From: Pontimicrobium aquaticum
Lineage (GTDB): Bacteria; Bacteroidota; Bacteroidia; Flavobacteriales; Flavobacteriaceae
DNA: 64,000 nt
NCBI RefSeq assembly: GCF_005047595.1
Contig: NZ_SUPL01000002.1
Location: forward strand, 434,001-498,000
Direction of reading: 5' to 3'
Below the pieces are notes generated by a model. The model was not told where the DNA came from, made no database searches, and saw only the letters and a program-made list of their open reading frames with translations. Every line of letters starts with the position of its first letter. Position 1 is the first letter of the stretch. This document shows, one piece after another, positions 1-7,932 of the stretch. The translations under genes were made by a program, and so were the position numbers.

Positions 1-127
1 TTAAAAGGTGTAGTCTGTTTATAGAGGCTCTCTAAAGAGTATATTTAATTAGATGGGTTTTGATACTAGAACTGGTTTTGAAAAAGTAAGATATATAAAG
101 CTCTAAATTTATTAAAAGGTGCAAATG

Positions 128-173
128 CAACAATAAAAAAGCTTTCAATTTCTTGAAAGCTTTTTTATTGTTG
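128..173 (-). terminator. Terminator of tRNA-Arg
   Basis: Perfect 21-bp inverted repeat (arms 128-148 and 153-173) around the 4-base loop TTTC, with runs of six A and six T inside the arms. It abuts the tRNA 3' end at 174. It is symmetrical, so it could also stop plus-strand transcription entering from the left. Confidence 0.85.
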
Positions 174-247
174 TGACCTCGGCAGGATTCAAACCTGCAA
201 CCTCTTGAGCCGTAATCAAGTGCACTATTCAGTTATGCTACGAGGCC
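174..247 (-). tRNA. tRNA-Arg (anticodon ACG)
   Basis: The minus strand folds as a cloverleaf. A 7-bp acceptor stem (241-247 with 175-181, one G-U pair) has discriminator A at 174. The anticodon stem CTTGA/TCAAG closes the loop TTACGGC, giving anticodon ACG, and the T arm contains GGTTTGAATCC. ACG is normally deaminated to ICG and reads CGU/CGC/CGA. CCA is not encoded (the next bases are CAA), so it must be added after transcription. The gene is divergent from apt. Confidence 0.93.
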
Positions 248-321
248 ATTTTTGTGGGTGCAAATATATTTTATTTTGTTACAATCACAAAATTAAGTAT
301 AAATTTAATTACTTTTCACCT

Positions 322-837
322 ATGAATAGAATTGAAGACTTTATTAGAGATATTCCTAATTTTCCAAAAGATGGAATTTTGTTTAAAGACATTGCACCAT
401 TATTGCAAAGCCCAAGAGGTGTAGAGATGTGTCTAGAAGAGTTGCTAAAACTAATTGGAGATCAAAAAATTGATAAAGTAATTGGTATAGAATCTCGAGG
501 CTTTTTCTTTGCAACGTTACTCGCTCAAAAGCTTGATGCTGGTTTTATTCCTGTTAGAAAACCTGGTAAATTGCCATATAAAACATTGTCACAATCCTAT
601 GCATTAGAATATGGAGAAGATGCAGTTGAAATACATATAGACGCTATTAAAAAAGACGAAAGAATTCTTATTCACGATGACGTGCTTGCAACTGGCGGAA
701 CAGCTCAAGCTGTTTGTAAATTGGTTGAAAAATTGGGAGGCAAGATAGTGCAATGTAATTTTATTATGCAGCTTAGCTTTTTAAAAGGTAAAGACAAATT
801 AAAAGAATACAATGTAAAATCGGTTTTAGAGTATTAA
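322..837 (+). CDS. apt: Adenine phosphoribosyltransferase
   Basis: Purine salvage enzyme that makes AMP from adenine and PRPP in the cytoplasm. The 171-residue length matches the family. The PRPP-binding signature ILIHDDVLATGGTA lies near residue 113, and the N-terminal half has the family pattern IPNFPKDGILFKDI. I chose the ATG at 322 because the open frame extends upstream into the tRNA gene, and homologs begin with a short helix before FPKDGI. The stop codon overlaps the 3' end of the small convergent gene on the other strand. Confidence 0.95.
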   Translation: MNRIEDFIRDIPNFPKDGILFKDIAPLLQSPRGVEMCLEELLKLIGDQKIDKVIGIESRGFFFATLLAQKLDAGFIPVRKPGKLPYKTLSQSYALEYGEDAVEIHIDAIKKDERILIHDDVLATGGTAQAVCKLVEKLGGKIVQCNFIMQLSFLKGKDKLKEYNVKSVLEY

Positions 838-986
838 TCTAATGCTCTTAAAGTTATAAACGCTCTCCAACCAATGATTGCAAGTTGTAATTTACTTGCT
901 TTCGAAATATCTAATTGTTTTTTAGTAAAACTTGGTAATACTACCTTGTTTATTTTGGCTAAAATTTTAAAAACTTGCTTTTTCAT
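834..986 (-). CDS. Small basic protein, 'SsrA-binding'-labelled flavobacterial family (50 aa)
   Basis: A 50-residue basic protein starting MKKQVFKILAKINK and ending GWRAFITLRALD. I recognise the pattern of a short family widespread in Flavobacteriia that is often labelled SsrA-binding protein in databases. It is far shorter than true SmpB (about 150 aa) and shows none of its beta-barrel core, so that name is doubtful. The residues look like one or two amphipathic helices with a hydrophobic AIIGW patch. It is convergent with apt and overlaps its stop by four bases. Function unknown. Confidence 0.7.
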   Translation of the reverse strand: MKKQVFKILAKINKVVLPSFTKKQLDISKASKLQLAIIGWRAFITLRALD

Positions 987-1440
987 TTTTTAAGAATCTA
1001 AAGCAAAAGTAGTAAAACTTATTCTAGACTAAGTTCTACTTTTGTTGCTTCTTTTTTTAGTAGATAATTGCAATGACGATTGCAATTATAAATTTAGCAA
1101 GTGTTATCATGTTTTTTTTGTTTTGATGATTGATTAAAATTCTAACTCGTTTTTCTTTTGTTTTTCGAATATAAAAGTTTGCTAATCGTATTGCCAAACA
1201 GATGATTAAAAAATGATATAATTAACTTTAAATTAGTAAGTATATTTATGATTACTATTGCATTATTACTACTATTGTCTTGATGATAGTTATGATATGT
1301 AGTTATAATAAGTTGCAATTGTTTTAATATGTAATATTTGAAGAAGCTTTTTGAGAGCTTTTTAAAATCTGTAGGCAAAAAAAAGTCTAAATATGCCCTT
1401 TTTTTACACTTTCGTCTTTTTTTTGAGGTATCTACTAACA
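987..1440. other. Gene-poor stretch with a hairpin and a possible micro-ORF
   Basis: No convincing gene was found. An imperfect hairpin (arms 1004-1021 and 1030-1044, one 3-base bulge) is followed by a T-run at 1050-1058 and could be a plus-strand terminator. A 17-residue minus-strand reading frame (1057-1110), MITLAKFIIAIVIAIIY, resembles the hydrophobic start of a lipoprotein signal and could be a relic. A 99-codon minus-strand frame (1142-1441) is rich in N, I, K and F, has no recognisable family, and ends inside the terminator of the M56 gene. I regard it as probably non-coding. Confidence 0.4.
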
Positions 1441-1472
1441 AAAAAGGTGCTCATTAATTGAGCACCTTTTTT
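1441..1472 (-). terminator. Terminator of the BlaI/M56 operon
   Basis: 13-bp perfect inverted repeat (1441-1453 and 1459-1471) around a 5-base loop, core GGTGCTCA, with an A-run on the plus strand giving a U tract on the minus strand. It lies 24 bases beyond the stop of the M56 gene. Confidence 0.85.
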
Positions 1473-1494
1473 ATTCAAAACTTTGACTAAAAAG

Positions 1495-3561
1495 TTAGTT
1501 TTTACTTTTCTTTAATGTTATTTCTATAACACCGTCTTTACCTTTTTTACCGTATTTTTCTTTGGCAGAACTGCCTTTTAATACAGTCATGGATTCTATT
1601 GAGTCTGGATCAATATCTTCCAGTATTTTGTATTTAACAACTTTATCGTCAACAACTACTAAAGGCTTTTTCTTACTATCACTAGTAAAAAACATCGTAC
1701 CTCCATTTTTTCCTATTTTGGTAATTGTTTTGCCTTTACTATCGCCTTTGTTTATCCAAATATTACTATTGCCATTTCCAGTAGATTGTATCTTATAAAC
1801 TTTTCCATCGTCAGATTTAAATGAGATGTTTTTACTTTCTATTTTCATCCTTTCTTTGATGATATTACCGTCTTCCTCTTTTTTAATGAACATAACATCT
1901 CCGTTGTCACCCTTTTTTTCTTTTAATTCAATTATTTTATTATCATTTCCAGATGTAACAAATATGCTTTTACCTTCTCCTTTACCTTTAGATTCAATAA
2001 TAACATTTCCTTTTAACTTATAAGAACCTCTACTTGACTTAACTGTATCGGCATGAATAATTTCATATTTTTTTCCTTTACTTCCTGAGATTACAAAAAC
2101 ATTTTCGTCTTTATTACCTTTTTTTAATTCACTTACTTTATTTCCATTTTTAATAATAATTGTATTATCGCTTTCAATTATTTCGTGTTTACTCTCATGT
2201 TCATCATGAACACTATATGCAAAAGTATTACTTCCTTTTCCAGTTTTCTTTATTTTAGTAAACGTATGGTTGTCGCTATGTAGTAAGTTATAAGAATTTC
2301 CTATAGAAATGGAATCGTCATTTGCGTTGTAGGTAATTTTAACTGTTTTTATAGCTGAATCATTACTTATTGAAAAATTAGCATTAGAATTATCAGATTT
2401 AGCTTCAATTTTTATAGAAGTAATTTTGTTGTCGCTATCTCGATTTACGCCTTTTATTTTTAATGTAACACCATGCTTTTTAAGCTTTGTTACTAAGTTG
2501 TCTAAATCAGCATCAGTAAATGTACTTTCAATAAAATAAGCAACAATGTCTTGGGTTATTAGCGAATTAGTTTTTACTATTTTATTAGTGGTTTTTGTAG
2601 CTACAGGTTTGTTGTTAGTCATTAAAGTTTTTGTATTGCTACTTGTGGATGCAATAGTTTCTGCCTTTTGTGATATTGCTGAAGGTTCTTTTTCTTGCGT
2701 TTCAGCTTGAATATAAATTTCTTTAGTATTAAAACTCATTAAAAATAAAACCAAAGCTGGTAGTACTAATAAAAATTTTAACTGGTTTCTTTTGTGTGAT
2801 TTGTTTTTGTGTAACATAACAATTCGTTTTTTGATTGATGAATTATAAAAATTATTTGTAAGTGCCACTTGGTAGTTTGGCACGCTTGTTTTAAGTAATA
2901 AATGTTGATAGCTTTTTTTACAATTGGTGTTTGCTTGCGCATTTTTGTCTGCAATAAACTCTAAATTTTGTTTTAAATCCTTCTTGTAAAGCCAAACCAA
3001 AGGGTTGAACCAAAGAATAATCCCTGTTAATTCTGATAATAAAATATCTATAGAATGTAGCTGTTTGGCGTGTACCTTTTCATGTGTAATAATTTGTTTT
3101 AACTCAGTATTATCAAATTGATTAGGGTTAAAAACAATCCAATTAAAAAATGAAAAAGGAGATATGGCGTTTTTGGTTATTACATAAATGTAAGAAGCAA
3201 CACGCTGTTTTGTGCTTTTTAATAAGAGTATTATTAATGAACTAAATTGTAAAAGAAATCTTCCTAAAAAAAATGTGACTCCAGCTAAATATAAATACGA
3301 TAGTATCGTTGTTATTGGTATTGTATTTTCTGTCGTTGTAGCTTCCGATATTAATTCGTTGTAAACATTGTTACTTTTAATTATTACAGGCTCTACCATA
3401 ATGTATTTAGATATTGTTATTAAAGGCAAAATGAAAGCAGTTATTAAGCCTAACAATAAGAAGGATCTATTTGACTCAAAAAATGTCTCGCGATTTAATA
3501 GTAGTTTATAGCATGCATAGAATACTATTAAAATAGCACTTACTTTTATAAGATATTCCAT
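1495..3561 (-). CDS. BlaR1/M56-family membrane metallopeptidase with long beta-rich C-terminal region
   Basis: Likely the sensor/protease partner of the BlaI repressor encoded just upstream. Residues 1-270 hold several membrane segments and the M56 zinc site HEKVH (about 160-164), with the downstream acid ligand in EFIADKNA (about 201). A further membrane segment lies at 260-278. From about 340 to 630 is a periplasmic region rich in K, G, S and N with loosely repeated units of the form G-x-[SN]-x-[FI]-[FW]. The last 60 residues (VVVDDKVVKY... SAKEKYGKKGKDGVIEI) look like the plug-type motif seen in TonB-dependent receptors and in other Bacteroidota M56 proteins. At 688 aa it is longer than classical BlaR1, and no penicillin-binding domain is visible. 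The ligand is unknown. Confidence 0.85.
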   Translation of the reverse strand: MEYLIKVSAILIVFYACYKLLLNRETFFESNRSFLLLGLITAFILPLITISKYIMVEPVIIKSNNVYNELISEATTTENTIPITTILSYLYLAGVTFFLGRFLLQFSSLIILLLKSTKQRVASYIYVITKNAISPFSFFNWIVFNPNQFDNTELKQIITHEKVHAKQLHSIDILLSELTGIILWFNPLVWLYKKDLKQNLEFIADKNAQANTNCKKSYQHLLLKTSVPNYQVALTNNFYNSSIKKRIVMLHKNKSHKRNQLKFLLVLPALVLFLMSFNTKEIYIQAETQEKEPSAISQKAETIASTSSNTKTLMTNNKPVATKTTNKIVKTNSLITQDIVAYFIESTFTDADLDNLVTKLKKHGVTLKIKGVNRDSDNKITSIKIEAKSDNSNANFSISNDSAIKTVKITYNANDDSISIGNSYNLLHSDNHTFTKIKKTGKGSNTFAYSVHDEHESKHEIIESDNTIIIKNGNKVSELKKGNKDENVFVISGSKGKKYEIIHADTVKSSRGSYKLKGNVIIESKGKGEGKSIFVTSGNDNKIIELKEKKGDNGDVMFIKKEEDGNIIKERMKIESKNISFKSDDGKVYKIQSTGNGNSNIWINKGDSKGKTITKIGKNGGTMFFTSDSKKKPLVVVDDKVVKYKILEDIDPDSIESMTVLKGSSAKEKYGKKGKDGVIEITLKKSKN

Positions 3562-3563
3562 AA

Positions 3564-3923
3564 TTACTTCTTGTTTTCTATCAAATTAATAATCTCTTTT
3601 AGCTCCTCCACACTTATTTTTTCTTCTTTAGCAAAAAAGGAAACAACATTCTTATAAGAACTATTAAAATAGTTATCAATAGCAGTGTTAAAGAAACGTT
3701 TTCTGTAATCCTCCTTTTTAATGATGGGAAAATATTGATGCGTTTTACCATAAGCAATATGATCAACATAACCTTTGTCTTCTAAATTTCTAACAATGGT
3801 TGATAAGGTGTTGTAATGAGGTTTGTCGTTAGTTATTTCTGCAAGAATATCTTTTACAAAAGCTTTTTCAAGCTTCCAAAGTACCTGCATAATTTCTTCT
3901 TCTTTGTTTGTGAGTTTCTGCAT
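3564..3923 (-). CDS. BlaI/MecI-family transcriptional repressor
   Basis: A 119-residue winged-helix protein with the family pattern LTNKEEEIMQVLWKLEKAFVKDIL and HYNTLSTIVRNLEDKGYVDH (recognition helix near residues 38-56), followed by the C-terminal dimerisation helices. It is encoded 2 bases upstream of the M56 gene in one operon. In this family the membrane peptidase triggers cleavage or release of the repressor. Three operator-like palindromes upstream suggest autoregulation. No beta-lactamase gene lies next to the pair, so the system probably controls something other than classical penicillin resistance, or genes elsewhere. Confidence 0.9.
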   Translation of the reverse strand: MQKLTNKEEEIMQVLWKLEKAFVKDILAEITNDKPHYNTLSTIVRNLEDKGYVDHIAYGKTHQYFPIIKKEDYRKRFFNTAIDNYFNSSYKNVVSFFAKEEKISVEELKEIINLIENKK

Positions 3924-3951
3924 TATTTAGAAATTTTCCTTTTATTTGATT

Positions 3952-3982
3952 CAAACATATAACTATTTTTATAGTTATACAA
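3952..3982 (-). promoter_or_regulatory. Promoter of the blaI operon
   Basis: On the minus strand a TTG (complement of 3980-3982) is followed after 20 bases by TATGTTTG (complement of 3952-3959). This fits the Bacteroidota pattern TTG / TAnnTTTG. The first inverted repeat fills the spacer, so a bound repressor would block sigma contact. Confidence 0.65.
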
Positions 3983-4016
3983 CTGTAATTATAGTTATTT
4001 AACGAAAAATTTAGTT
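3961..4016. promoter_or_regulatory. Three tandem BlaI-type operators, 20-bp period
   Basis: AACTATTTTTATAGTT (3961-3976), AACTGTAATTATAGTT (3981-3996) and AACGAAAAATTTAGTT (4001-4016) are 16-bp imperfect inverted repeats separated by 4-bp spacers. The first is perfect and extends to TATAACTAT/ATAGTTATA (3958-3979). The second and third each have one mismatched arm position. Their dyad form with AACT/AGTT ends resembles BlaI/MecI operators, which bind one dimer per dyad. The assignment to this BlaI is an inference from location. Confidence 0.65.
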
Positions 4017-4095
4017 TTTATTGTGATGTTTTAAGAAAAATAGAAGAAAATACTACTAAGAAAGAAATCTTATTATCTTCGCAAAAATTTTGTTA

Positions 4096-5037
4096 ATGAG
4101 CTTTGTTTGGGTTATTCTTGGGTTTATGTTGCTTGTCATTGGAGGTGAGTTTCTGGTTAGAGCATCTGTAGCACTTTCGTTTAAACTAAGTATATCTAAG
4201 TTTGTTATTGGTATGACGGTTGTATCGTTTGCAACGTCAGCACCTGAACTGCTAGTGAGTCTTAATGCAGCACTGTCTGGATCGCCAGCTATAGCTATTA
4301 ATAATGTGGTTGGTTCCAATATAGCAAATATTGGCTTAGTTTTAGGTATTACAGCTATTGTAGGTAGTATAGCGGTAGATAAAACATTCTACAAGTTGAA
4401 TTGGCCATCCATGATGTTGTTCTCTATTGCATTGTACTATTGCTTATATAATGACAATCAATTAATTTTTTGGGAAGGATTACTATTGTTTTTTGCTCTT
4501 ATAGCATTCTTGTATATTTTATTAAGACAAGCAAAAAAGGATACTGCAGTTGAGGAGGTTGATGAAACTTTAGCAATCGTCTCTTATTTTAAAATCACGC
4601 TTTGGTTGCTCATTGGTGGAGCTGCTCTATATTTTGGCTCCGAGTGGTTGGTAGATGGAGCAATAAATATGGCGAGTATTTTTGGTGTAAGTGAAGCTGT
4701 TATATCTGTGTCGGTAATTGCAATTGGAACAAGTGTGCCAGAGTTAGCTGCTTCGGTTATTGCAGCTGCTAAAAAAGAAAAGGCAATTTCTTTGGGGAAT
4801 TTAATTGGCTCTAATATTTTTAATATAGGTTCAGTACTTGGGCTTACATCTATGATAAAAACAATTCCAATTACAGAGCCACAAATTCTTACCAGAGATA
4901 TTTTTTGGATGATAGCATTCTCTGCTGTTTTAATTCCACTAATCTTAATTCCAAAACAACACCAAATTAGTAGGTCTAACGGATTTGTACTCCTTTTAGG
5001 TTACGGAATGTTTATTTTTCTAGTATTTACCCAATAA
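4096..5037 (+). CDS. CaCA-family sodium/calcium-type cation exchanger
   Basis: An inner-membrane antiporter of about ten helices made of two homologous halves. Each half carries the ion-binding signature: SFATSAPELLVS with GSNIANIGLVLG in the first, and AIGTSVPELAAS with GSNIFNIGSVLG in the second. This is the YrbG-like bacterial branch (about 310-330 aa), which usually exports Ca2+ in exchange for Na+ or H+. I chose the ATG at 4096 (313 aa) over a TTG two codons earlier. It is divergent from blaI, sharing about 170 bases of control region. The ion specificity is not decided by the sequence. Confidence 0.9.
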   Translation: MSFVWVILGFMLLVIGGEFLVRASVALSFKLSISKFVIGMTVVSFATSAPELLVSLNAALSGSPAIAINNVVGSNIANIGLVLGITAIVGSIAVDKTFYKLNWPSMMLFSIALYYCLYNDNQLIFWEGLLLFFALIAFLYILLRQAKKDTAVEEVDETLAIVSYFKITLWLLIGGAALYFGSEWLVDGAINMASIFGVSEAVISVSVIAIGTSVPELAASVIAAAKKEKAISLGNLIGSNIFNIGSVLGLTSMIKTIPITEPQILTRDIFWMIAFSAVLIPLILIPKQHQISRSNGFVLLLGYGMFIFLVFTQ

Positions 5038-5108
5038 TTTTAGGGGTTATTAACCAAAACAATAGTTATTGTTCATAATTAGCCCTAATTTTTTGAGGGT
5101 ATGCTGTC

Positions 5109-5135
5109 TTGTCTTGTTCTTTTTTTATAAATTTG
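5109..5135 (+). promoter_or_regulatory. Possible promoter of glutamine synthetase
   Basis: A -7-type box TAAATTTG lies at 5128-5135, with a TTG at 5109-5111. The spacer of 16 bases is shorter than the usual 18-20, so only the -7 box is reasonably supported. It is 38 bases before the ATG. Confidence 0.4.
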
Positions 5136-5172
5136 CCCTTTAATTTTAACTAATTCATACAAAATAATTAAA

Positions 5173-7359
5173 ATGTCAACGCTAAGATTTCACGCAGTAA
5201 AAGAAACCCTTACTAGAAAGCCCTTGAAGATTGAAGAAAAAGAACGTCGTTCATCAATTTTTGGTTCTAATGTTTTTAATGAGGCTACAATGCGACAGTA
5301 CCTTACAAAAGAAGCTTATAAAAGTGTTATGGATGCTGTGCAAAACGGCTCTAAAATAGACAGAGGAGTGGCAGACCATATTTCAACAGGAATGAAAGAA
5401 TGGGCAATCTCTAAAGGAGTAACGCACTATACACACTGGTTTCAACCTTTAACAGGGGCAACTGCCGAAAAACATGATGCCTTTTTTGAGACTATTGGTA
5501 ATGGTTTAGCTATTGAGAAATTTGGTGGTGGACAGTTGGTGCAACAAGAACCTGATGCGTCTTCATTTCCACATGGAGGTATAAGAAATACTTTTGAGGC
5601 ACGTGGTTATACAGCTTGGGATCCAACATCACCAGCATTTATTTATGAAACAACACTGTGTATTCCTACAGTATTTGTGTCTTATACAGGTGAAGCGTTA
5701 GATTATAAGACGCCTTTGTTAAGAGCATTACAAGCTGTGGATAATGCAGCTGTTTCAGTGGCAAAATATTTCGATAAAAATGTAAAAAAGGTTAATGCAT
5801 CTTTAGGTTGGGAACAAGAGTACTTTTTAATAGATAGTGCTTTAGCGGTTTCTAGACCAGATATAACATTAACAGGAAGAACATTATTAGGACACTCTCC
5901 AGCAAAAGGACAGCAGTTAGACGATCATTATTTTGGAACTATTCCAAACCGTGCTATGTCGTTTATGCGTGATCTTGAAACTGAATGTATGCTGTTGGGA
6001 ATTCCTGTTAAAACAAGACATAACGAGGTAGCTCCTAATCAATTTGAATTAGCGCCAATTTATGACGAAGCTAATTTAGCGGTAGATCATAACTCATTGC
6101 TTATGGATGTTATGGATAAAATTGCTGAACGCCATAATTTTAAAGTATTATTTCATGAAAAACCATTTGCAGGAGTTAATGGTTCTGGAAAACATAATAA
6201 CTGGAGTTTAAGTACAGATACTGGTGTTAACTTATTAAGTCCTGGAAAAACACCAATGAGCAACTTACAATTCTTAACATTTTTTGTAAACACTATTAAA
6301 GCTGTTCATGAATATGAGGAATTAATAAGGGCTTCAATTGCGAGTGCTAGTAATGATCATCGTTTAGGTGCAAACGAAGCGCCTCCTGCAATCATTTCGG
6401 TATTTATAGGAGAACAATTAACTAAAGTTCTGAATGATCTAGAAGGAGTTACAAAAGGAAAGCTTTCACCAGAGGAAAAAACAGATTTAAAATTAAATGT
6501 AGTTGGTAAAATCCCTGAAATTCTTTTAGATAATACAGATAGAAATAGAACATCTCCTTTCGCTTTTACAGGTAATAAGTTTGAGTTTAGAGCTGTCGGC
6601 TCTACTGCAAACTGTGCAAACCCTATGACAGTTTTAAATACAATCATGGCAAAGCAATTAATAGATTTTAAAGCAGAAGTTGATGCTTTGATTGATAAAA
6701 AGGACATGAAAAAAGATGATGCCATTTTTAATGTATTGCGTGAATATATAAAGACTTCTAAAAACATTCTTTTTGAAGGAAATGGTTATAGTGATGAGTG
6801 GCAAAAAGAGGCTGAGAAAAGAGGGTTAAGTAATAATAAAACAACACCAGAAGCTTTAAAAGCTAAAATATCTAAAAAAGCAATTAGTTTATTTGAAGGA
6901 ATGAATGTGATGAATAAAACTGAGATTGAAGCGCGTTACGAAATTGAAGTTGAAGAATATGCTTTAAGAATTCAAATCGAAGGTCGGGTTTTAGGTGATA
7001 TTGCCAGAAACCATGTTATACCAACAGCTGTTAGATATCAAAACATTTTAATTGAAAACGTTAGAGGTCTTAAAGAGATATATGGCAAAGACTTTAAAAA
7101 GTATGCTAAAGAGCAGTTAGAGTTAATACAAGATATTTCTACACGTATTGAAGCTATCAACTCTGGTGTAACAAAAATGACTAATGAACGTAAAAAAGCA
7201 AATGTTATTGAAGATTCAGAAAAAAGAGCAGAAACATACTGTACTAAAGTGAAGCCTTGTTTTGACGAAATACGTTATCACTCTGATAAGCTAGAGTTGT
7301 TAATAGACGACGAGCTTTGGCCATTAACAAAGTATAGAGAGTTGCTTTTTACAAAGTAA
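5173..7359 (+). CDS. glnN: Type III glutamine synthetase
   Basis: ATP-dependent synthesis of glutamine from glutamate and ammonia. At 728 residues it matches GSIII and is far longer than GSI (about 470). Recognisable blocks are the N-terminal GSIII-specific TRKPLKIEEKERRSSIFGSNVF, the metal/glutamate block GWEQEYFLID near residue 215, KTRHNEVAPNQFELAP near 280, and the nucleotide-site segment NGSGKHNNWS near 340. It stands alone with its own promoter and terminator. No GlnK/AmtB partner is in the window. Confidence 0.96.
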   Translation: MSTLRFHAVKETLTRKPLKIEEKERRSSIFGSNVFNEATMRQYLTKEAYKSVMDAVQNGSKIDRGVADHISTGMKEWAISKGVTHYTHWFQPLTGATAEKHDAFFETIGNGLAIEKFGGGQLVQQEPDASSFPHGGIRNTFEARGYTAWDPTSPAFIYETTLCIPTVFVSYTGEALDYKTPLLRALQAVDNAAVSVAKYFDKNVKKVNASLGWEQEYFLIDSALAVSRPDITLTGRTLLGHSPAKGQQLDDHYFGTIPNRAMSFMRDLETECMLLGIPVKTRHNEVAPNQFELAPIYDEANLAVDHNSLLMDVMDKIAERHNFKVLFHEKPFAGVNGSGKHNNWSLSTDTGVNLLSPGKTPMSNLQFLTFFVNTIKAVHEYEELIRASIASASNDHRLGANEAPPAIISVFIGEQLTKVLNDLEGVTKGKLSPEEKTDLKLNVVGKIPEILLDNTDRNRTSPFAFTGNKFEFRAVGSTANCANPMTVLNTIMAKQLIDFKAEVDALIDKKDMKKDDAIFNVLREYIKTSKNILFEGNGYSDEWQKEAEKRGLSNNKTTPEALKAKISKKAISLFEGMNVMNKTEIEARYEIEVEEYALRIQIEGRVLGDIARNHVIPTAVRYQNILIENVRGLKEIYGKDFKKYAKEQLELIQDISTRIEAINSGVTKMTNERKKANVIEDSEKRAETYCTKVKPCFDEIRYHSDKLELLIDDELWPLTKYRELLFTK

Positions 7360-7380
7360 TCTCCATTTTGCTAATAGATA

Positions 7381-7407
7381 AAAAAGCCTCATAATTGAGG
7401 CTTTTTT
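7381..7407 (+). terminator. Terminator of glutamine synthetase
   Basis: 11-bp perfect inverted repeat (7381-7391 and 7396-7406) with core GCCTCA and a 4-base loop, ending in six T. It lies 21 bases after the stop codon. Confidence 0.88.
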
Positions 7408-7613
7408 ATTACAATATGTTGAAAACATAAAAATTATTGACTACGTATAATTACGTACTTTTTTAGTTTTTTATATTAATATTGAGTAGTTCAGCTAATT
7501 ATTCTACAATTTATCGAAATTAACAGAGTATTCCTACGTTTGTGTTTCAACAGCTTAAAAAGAGTGGCTTATTTTCATTAAATTTGTATTGCTATTAATC
7601 TATTATTTTTAAA

Positions 7614-7754
7614 ATGAAGAAGTTACTACTAAGTGTTGCGGCGCTTATGGTCGCAACCCTCTTGTTTTCTCAAGACGACAAAGTTGACACTAAAGAAAAA
7701 GTATCTCAGGATAGTTCTGTTGTGTTGGTTGACGATAGAAATTTATCATCATAG
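7614..7754 (+). CDS. Small secreted peptide, 46 aa, unknown function
   Basis: The sequence begins MKKLLLSVAALMVATLLFSQ, a textbook signal peptide ending at a flavobacterial-style SQ cleavage site. The mature part is about 26 acidic, charged residues ending DDRNLSS. A TAAATTTG -7 box (7579-7586) sits 28 bases before the ATG, and a strong terminator follows within 25 bases, so it looks like a free-standing expressed unit. I do not recognise a family. The mature part has no cysteines and no lipobox. Confidence 0.6.
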   Translation: MKKLLLSVAALMVATLLFSQDDKVDTKEKVSQDSSVVLVDDRNLSS

Positions 7755-7778
7755 TCTTGCTTTAATTAAGAGTGTTTA

Positions 7779-7821
7779 AAAGCTTTAATTAATACCATTG
7801 GTATTAATTAAAGCTTTTTTT
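7779..7821. terminator. Strong terminator after the small peptide gene
   Basis: 18-bp perfect inverted repeat (7779-7796 and 7800-7817), core AAAGCTTTAATTAATACC, 3-base loop ATT, followed by T residues. It is nearly symmetrical and therefore may act on both strands. Confidence 0.85.
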
Positions 7822-7932
7822 GTTATATATCCAATATTCACTTTTACTACTTTAGTTAGTAAGCTTTTATTATATTGCGTTGCCTTAAATGTTACATTTT
7901 GAAGTAACTTACTTTTTAAAGCGATTGCTTAA

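Noticed and set aside
205-321. Upstream extension of apt through the tRNA gene
   Set aside because: The extra 39 codons would be translated from tRNA sequence on the opposite strand. The ATG at 322 matches the family start.
1142-1441. 99-codon minus-strand reading frame downstream of the M56 gene
   Set aside because: Low-complexity composition (N, I, K, F, L), no recognisable motif, and a start inside the M56 terminator. Treated as non-coding.
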